Assembly (NCBI GenBank): GCA_021772015.1
Contig: JAETNS010000005.1
Location: forward strand, 62,001 to 126,000
From: Prevotellaceae bacterium
Lineage (GTDB): Bacteria > Bacteroidota > Bacteroidia > Bacteroidales > Muribaculaceae
Length of the DNA stretch: 64,000 nucleotides
Direction of reading: 5' to 3'
This document shows, in pieces, positions 62,712 through 64,000 of the stretch. Within the stretch, counting starts at the first letter, position 1. Every line of letters begins with the position of its first letter. The translations under genes were made by a program, and so were the position numbers. The notes beneath the pieces were generated by a model. It was given only the letters and a program-made list of their open reading frames with translations, was not told the origin of the DNA and made no database searches.

Positions 62712-64000
62712 CTAATGGGTGGTGAATTTCCTGACCGCTTCTTCAAGCGACTCACCGGAGGCAAGCCCCATTTTTGTACGGAGCCTCCATCGCGCCTGTT
62801 TGACTGATTCGGGGCGGATGGCCATGACCCTGGCTATATGCTTGTTCTCCATTCCCAGAGCTATGAATGCGGCCAGACGGATATCTGTGTCGGTCAATAA
62901 CGGATAGCGTCGGCGTATCCCGGTTGAAAATTCCGGGGCGAGTTGTTCAAAAGTCTCTATAAAGCTGTCACGCTCGGCGCTTGCTCCTGAATGGGCTTTC
63001 AGCGAACTGGTTATGCGGTTGGCTGCCATACGGCTTATCTCCCCTTTGTCTGTAAGTTCGTTCATCTCAGTCTCGACCGCATGGAAAAGGTTGTCTTTTT
63101 CTTTCATGAGCAGCTCCATTGCCATGACACGGCGGTTGGACCGTTCGATGCGAAGGGCGTACTTCATCCGTTCAAGTCTCTGGCGTTGTATCTTGCGATA
63201 GAAGATTATGCCTCCCGCCACTGTCAGCAGTAATAGCCCGAGAGCCGTAACCAATTGTATTATCGTTATCTTTCGTTTCTCAATGTCAATTTCGAGTCTC
63301 CTTTGGGCGATCTTCGCGGCGAGATTGGAATTGCGTATCTCGATCTCCTTGACTGATGAATTTATCGAATCATTGAGGTCGGAGGCGATGGAGAGATATT
63401 TGAACGCGCTGTCAATTCTCCCTTCGATCTCATACAACCGGTAATGAAGCCGGTAGAATTCTCTTCTGACCAGTGGCTTTTCAACCTCATGCAGATGGGA
63501 GGCGGCCAGTGAGTGGTAATGTCTGGCCAAGGGGATATCGTTTCTTTTCAGAGCTTCTTCAGTGAAGAAATTCTCATAAGTGCAGTGTGCCTCGCTGAGG
63601 TTCGGATCCCTGATGACAATCCGGTATGCCTCCCGCAACGCGACCGTGTCATCAATCATCCCGTAAAGGTTGCCCAGAACGATATCTCTCGCATAGGGAG
63701 AGAGGGGCGTTACCTTGTCGTCAAGCAGTTCCCTCATGAGCTTGACAGCTCCGATGGAGTCCCCTTTGACCTGCAGGGCGTTGGCATGGTTGATACGGTT
63801 GTTGCCCACCTGAGAGGGGAGACTGGCCTTCATAAAGAGGGAGTCGGCCATCTGGAGGTAAGGTATTCCGTTGTCGGTGTCTCCTATGTCATTGAGGAAT
63901 GTGCCGATTTCCATGCATAGCGCGCCGGATATCGGCAGATCGCCGGAGCGGAGAAAGAAGTCAAGCTCAGTCAGCAGATGATTGTAGCGGGATATGTCAG
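62712..64000 (-). CDS. TPR - transmembrane - HTH regulator, cut by the window edge
   Basis: The frame stays open past the ATG at 63914 to the window end, so the N-terminus is missing. Visible: TPR-like helices (about to 200), a TM (near 63240-63180, ITIIQLVTALGLLLLTVAGGIIFY), a coiled coil (RQRLERMKYALRIERSNRR) and a C-terminal LuxR-like HTH (LLTDTDIRLAAFIALGMENKHIARVMAIRPESVKQARWRLRTKMG). It has the same design as the regulator at 17595 but low similarity. A periplasmic sensor with DNA-binding output is inferred; targets unknown. Confidence 0.85.
   Translation of the reverse strand, partial: DISRYNHLLTELDFFLRSGDLPISGALCMEIGTFLNDIGDTDNGIPYLQMADSLFMKASLPSQVGNNRINHANALQVKGDSIGAVKLMRELLDDKVTPLSPYARDIVLGNLYGMIDDTVALREAYRIVIRDPNLSEAHCTYENFFTEEALKRNDIPLARHYHSLAASHLHEVEKPLVRREFYRLHYRLYEIEGRIDSAFKYLSIASDLNDSINSSVKEIEIRNSNLAAKIAQRRLEIDIEKRKITIIQLVTALGLLLLTVAGGIIFYRKIQRQRLERMKYALRIERSNRRVMAMELLMKEKDNLFHAVETEMNELTDKGEISRMAANRITSSLKAHSGASAERDSFIETFEQLAPEFSTGIRRRYPLLTDTDIRLAAFIALGMENKHIARVMAIRPESVKQARWRLRTKMGLASGESLEEAVRKFTTH

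Overview
The window looks like a chromosomal segment of a gut Bacteroidales bacterium, most likely of the Muribaculaceae (S24-7) or a close relative. This is inferred from four things. Promoters match the Bacteroidota form TTTG-N20-TAnnTTTG, exact at 17517, 37385, 58716 and, on the minus strand, 58624. Several genes belong to Bacteroidales-typical families (OstA-like, Skp/OmpH lipoprotein, DUF5063, DUF4491, DUF2027-Smr, TPR-membrane-HTH regulators). Secreted glycosidases carry NLQG...GLYI-type C-terminal tails. Core gene order is housekeeping. I found no rRNA, insertion sequence, CRISPR array or prophage. There is one tRNA, tRNA-Pro(GGG).

Region 1 (about 100-12567, all minus strand) is the unusual part. 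It is an apparent eight-gene operon for Ser/Thr phospho-signalling: a double zinc-ribbon FHA protein, a soluble kinase-FHA protein, an FHA-TM-trypsin-like protease, a secreted acidic protein of unknown function, a PP2C phosphatase with a TM and a LysM-like tail, an FHA membrane protein, a transmembrane kinase with a very long extracytoplasmic YD-type repeat region, and a secreted YbjN-like protein. The repeat kinase is cut by one in-frame TAG at 2569-2571, and the reading frame stays open for about 500 codons beyond it.

Region 2 (12748-24199) carries an envelope operon on the minus strand (surA-like, OstA-like, M18 aminopeptidase), a plus-strand TPR-membrane-HTH regulator, trxA, and tsaB-dnaE with overlapping stop and start codons. 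Region 3 (24541-33879, plus strand) has yicC, a GH53 endo-galactanase, the gmk-nadD-DUF5063-ligA operon, pyrE, an SRPBCC protein, a Rieske-like lipoprotein and a DEAD-box helicase. Region 4 (33889-44021) has the minus operon greA-hinT-thioredoxin-like lipoprotein-glycosyltransferase, divergent glnA, the minus operon pepD-muramidase-DUF4491, a small membrane protein with a Skp-like lipoprotein, a HigBA-type toxin-antitoxin pair and an FKBP isomerase.

Region 5 (44123-50282) is a glutamate/GABA module on the minus strand, gadB-glsA-gadC: glutaminase makes glutamate, GadB decarboxylates it with proton use, and GadC exchanges glutamate for GABA. A divergent AspT-type exchanger lies beside it. Region 6 (50279-64000) has an AddA-like helicase-nuclease, a secreted GH13 amylase with accessory domains, an EFR1-type flavodoxin-ferredoxin protein, a DUF2027-Smr protein, tRNA-Pro, a DUF486 membrane protein, a GH2 beta-galactosidase, trmD, and a TPR-membrane-HTH regulator that runs off the right edge. 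The GH53, GH13 and GH2 enzymes fit a polysaccharide-foraging lifestyle, although no SusC/D pair lies in the window.
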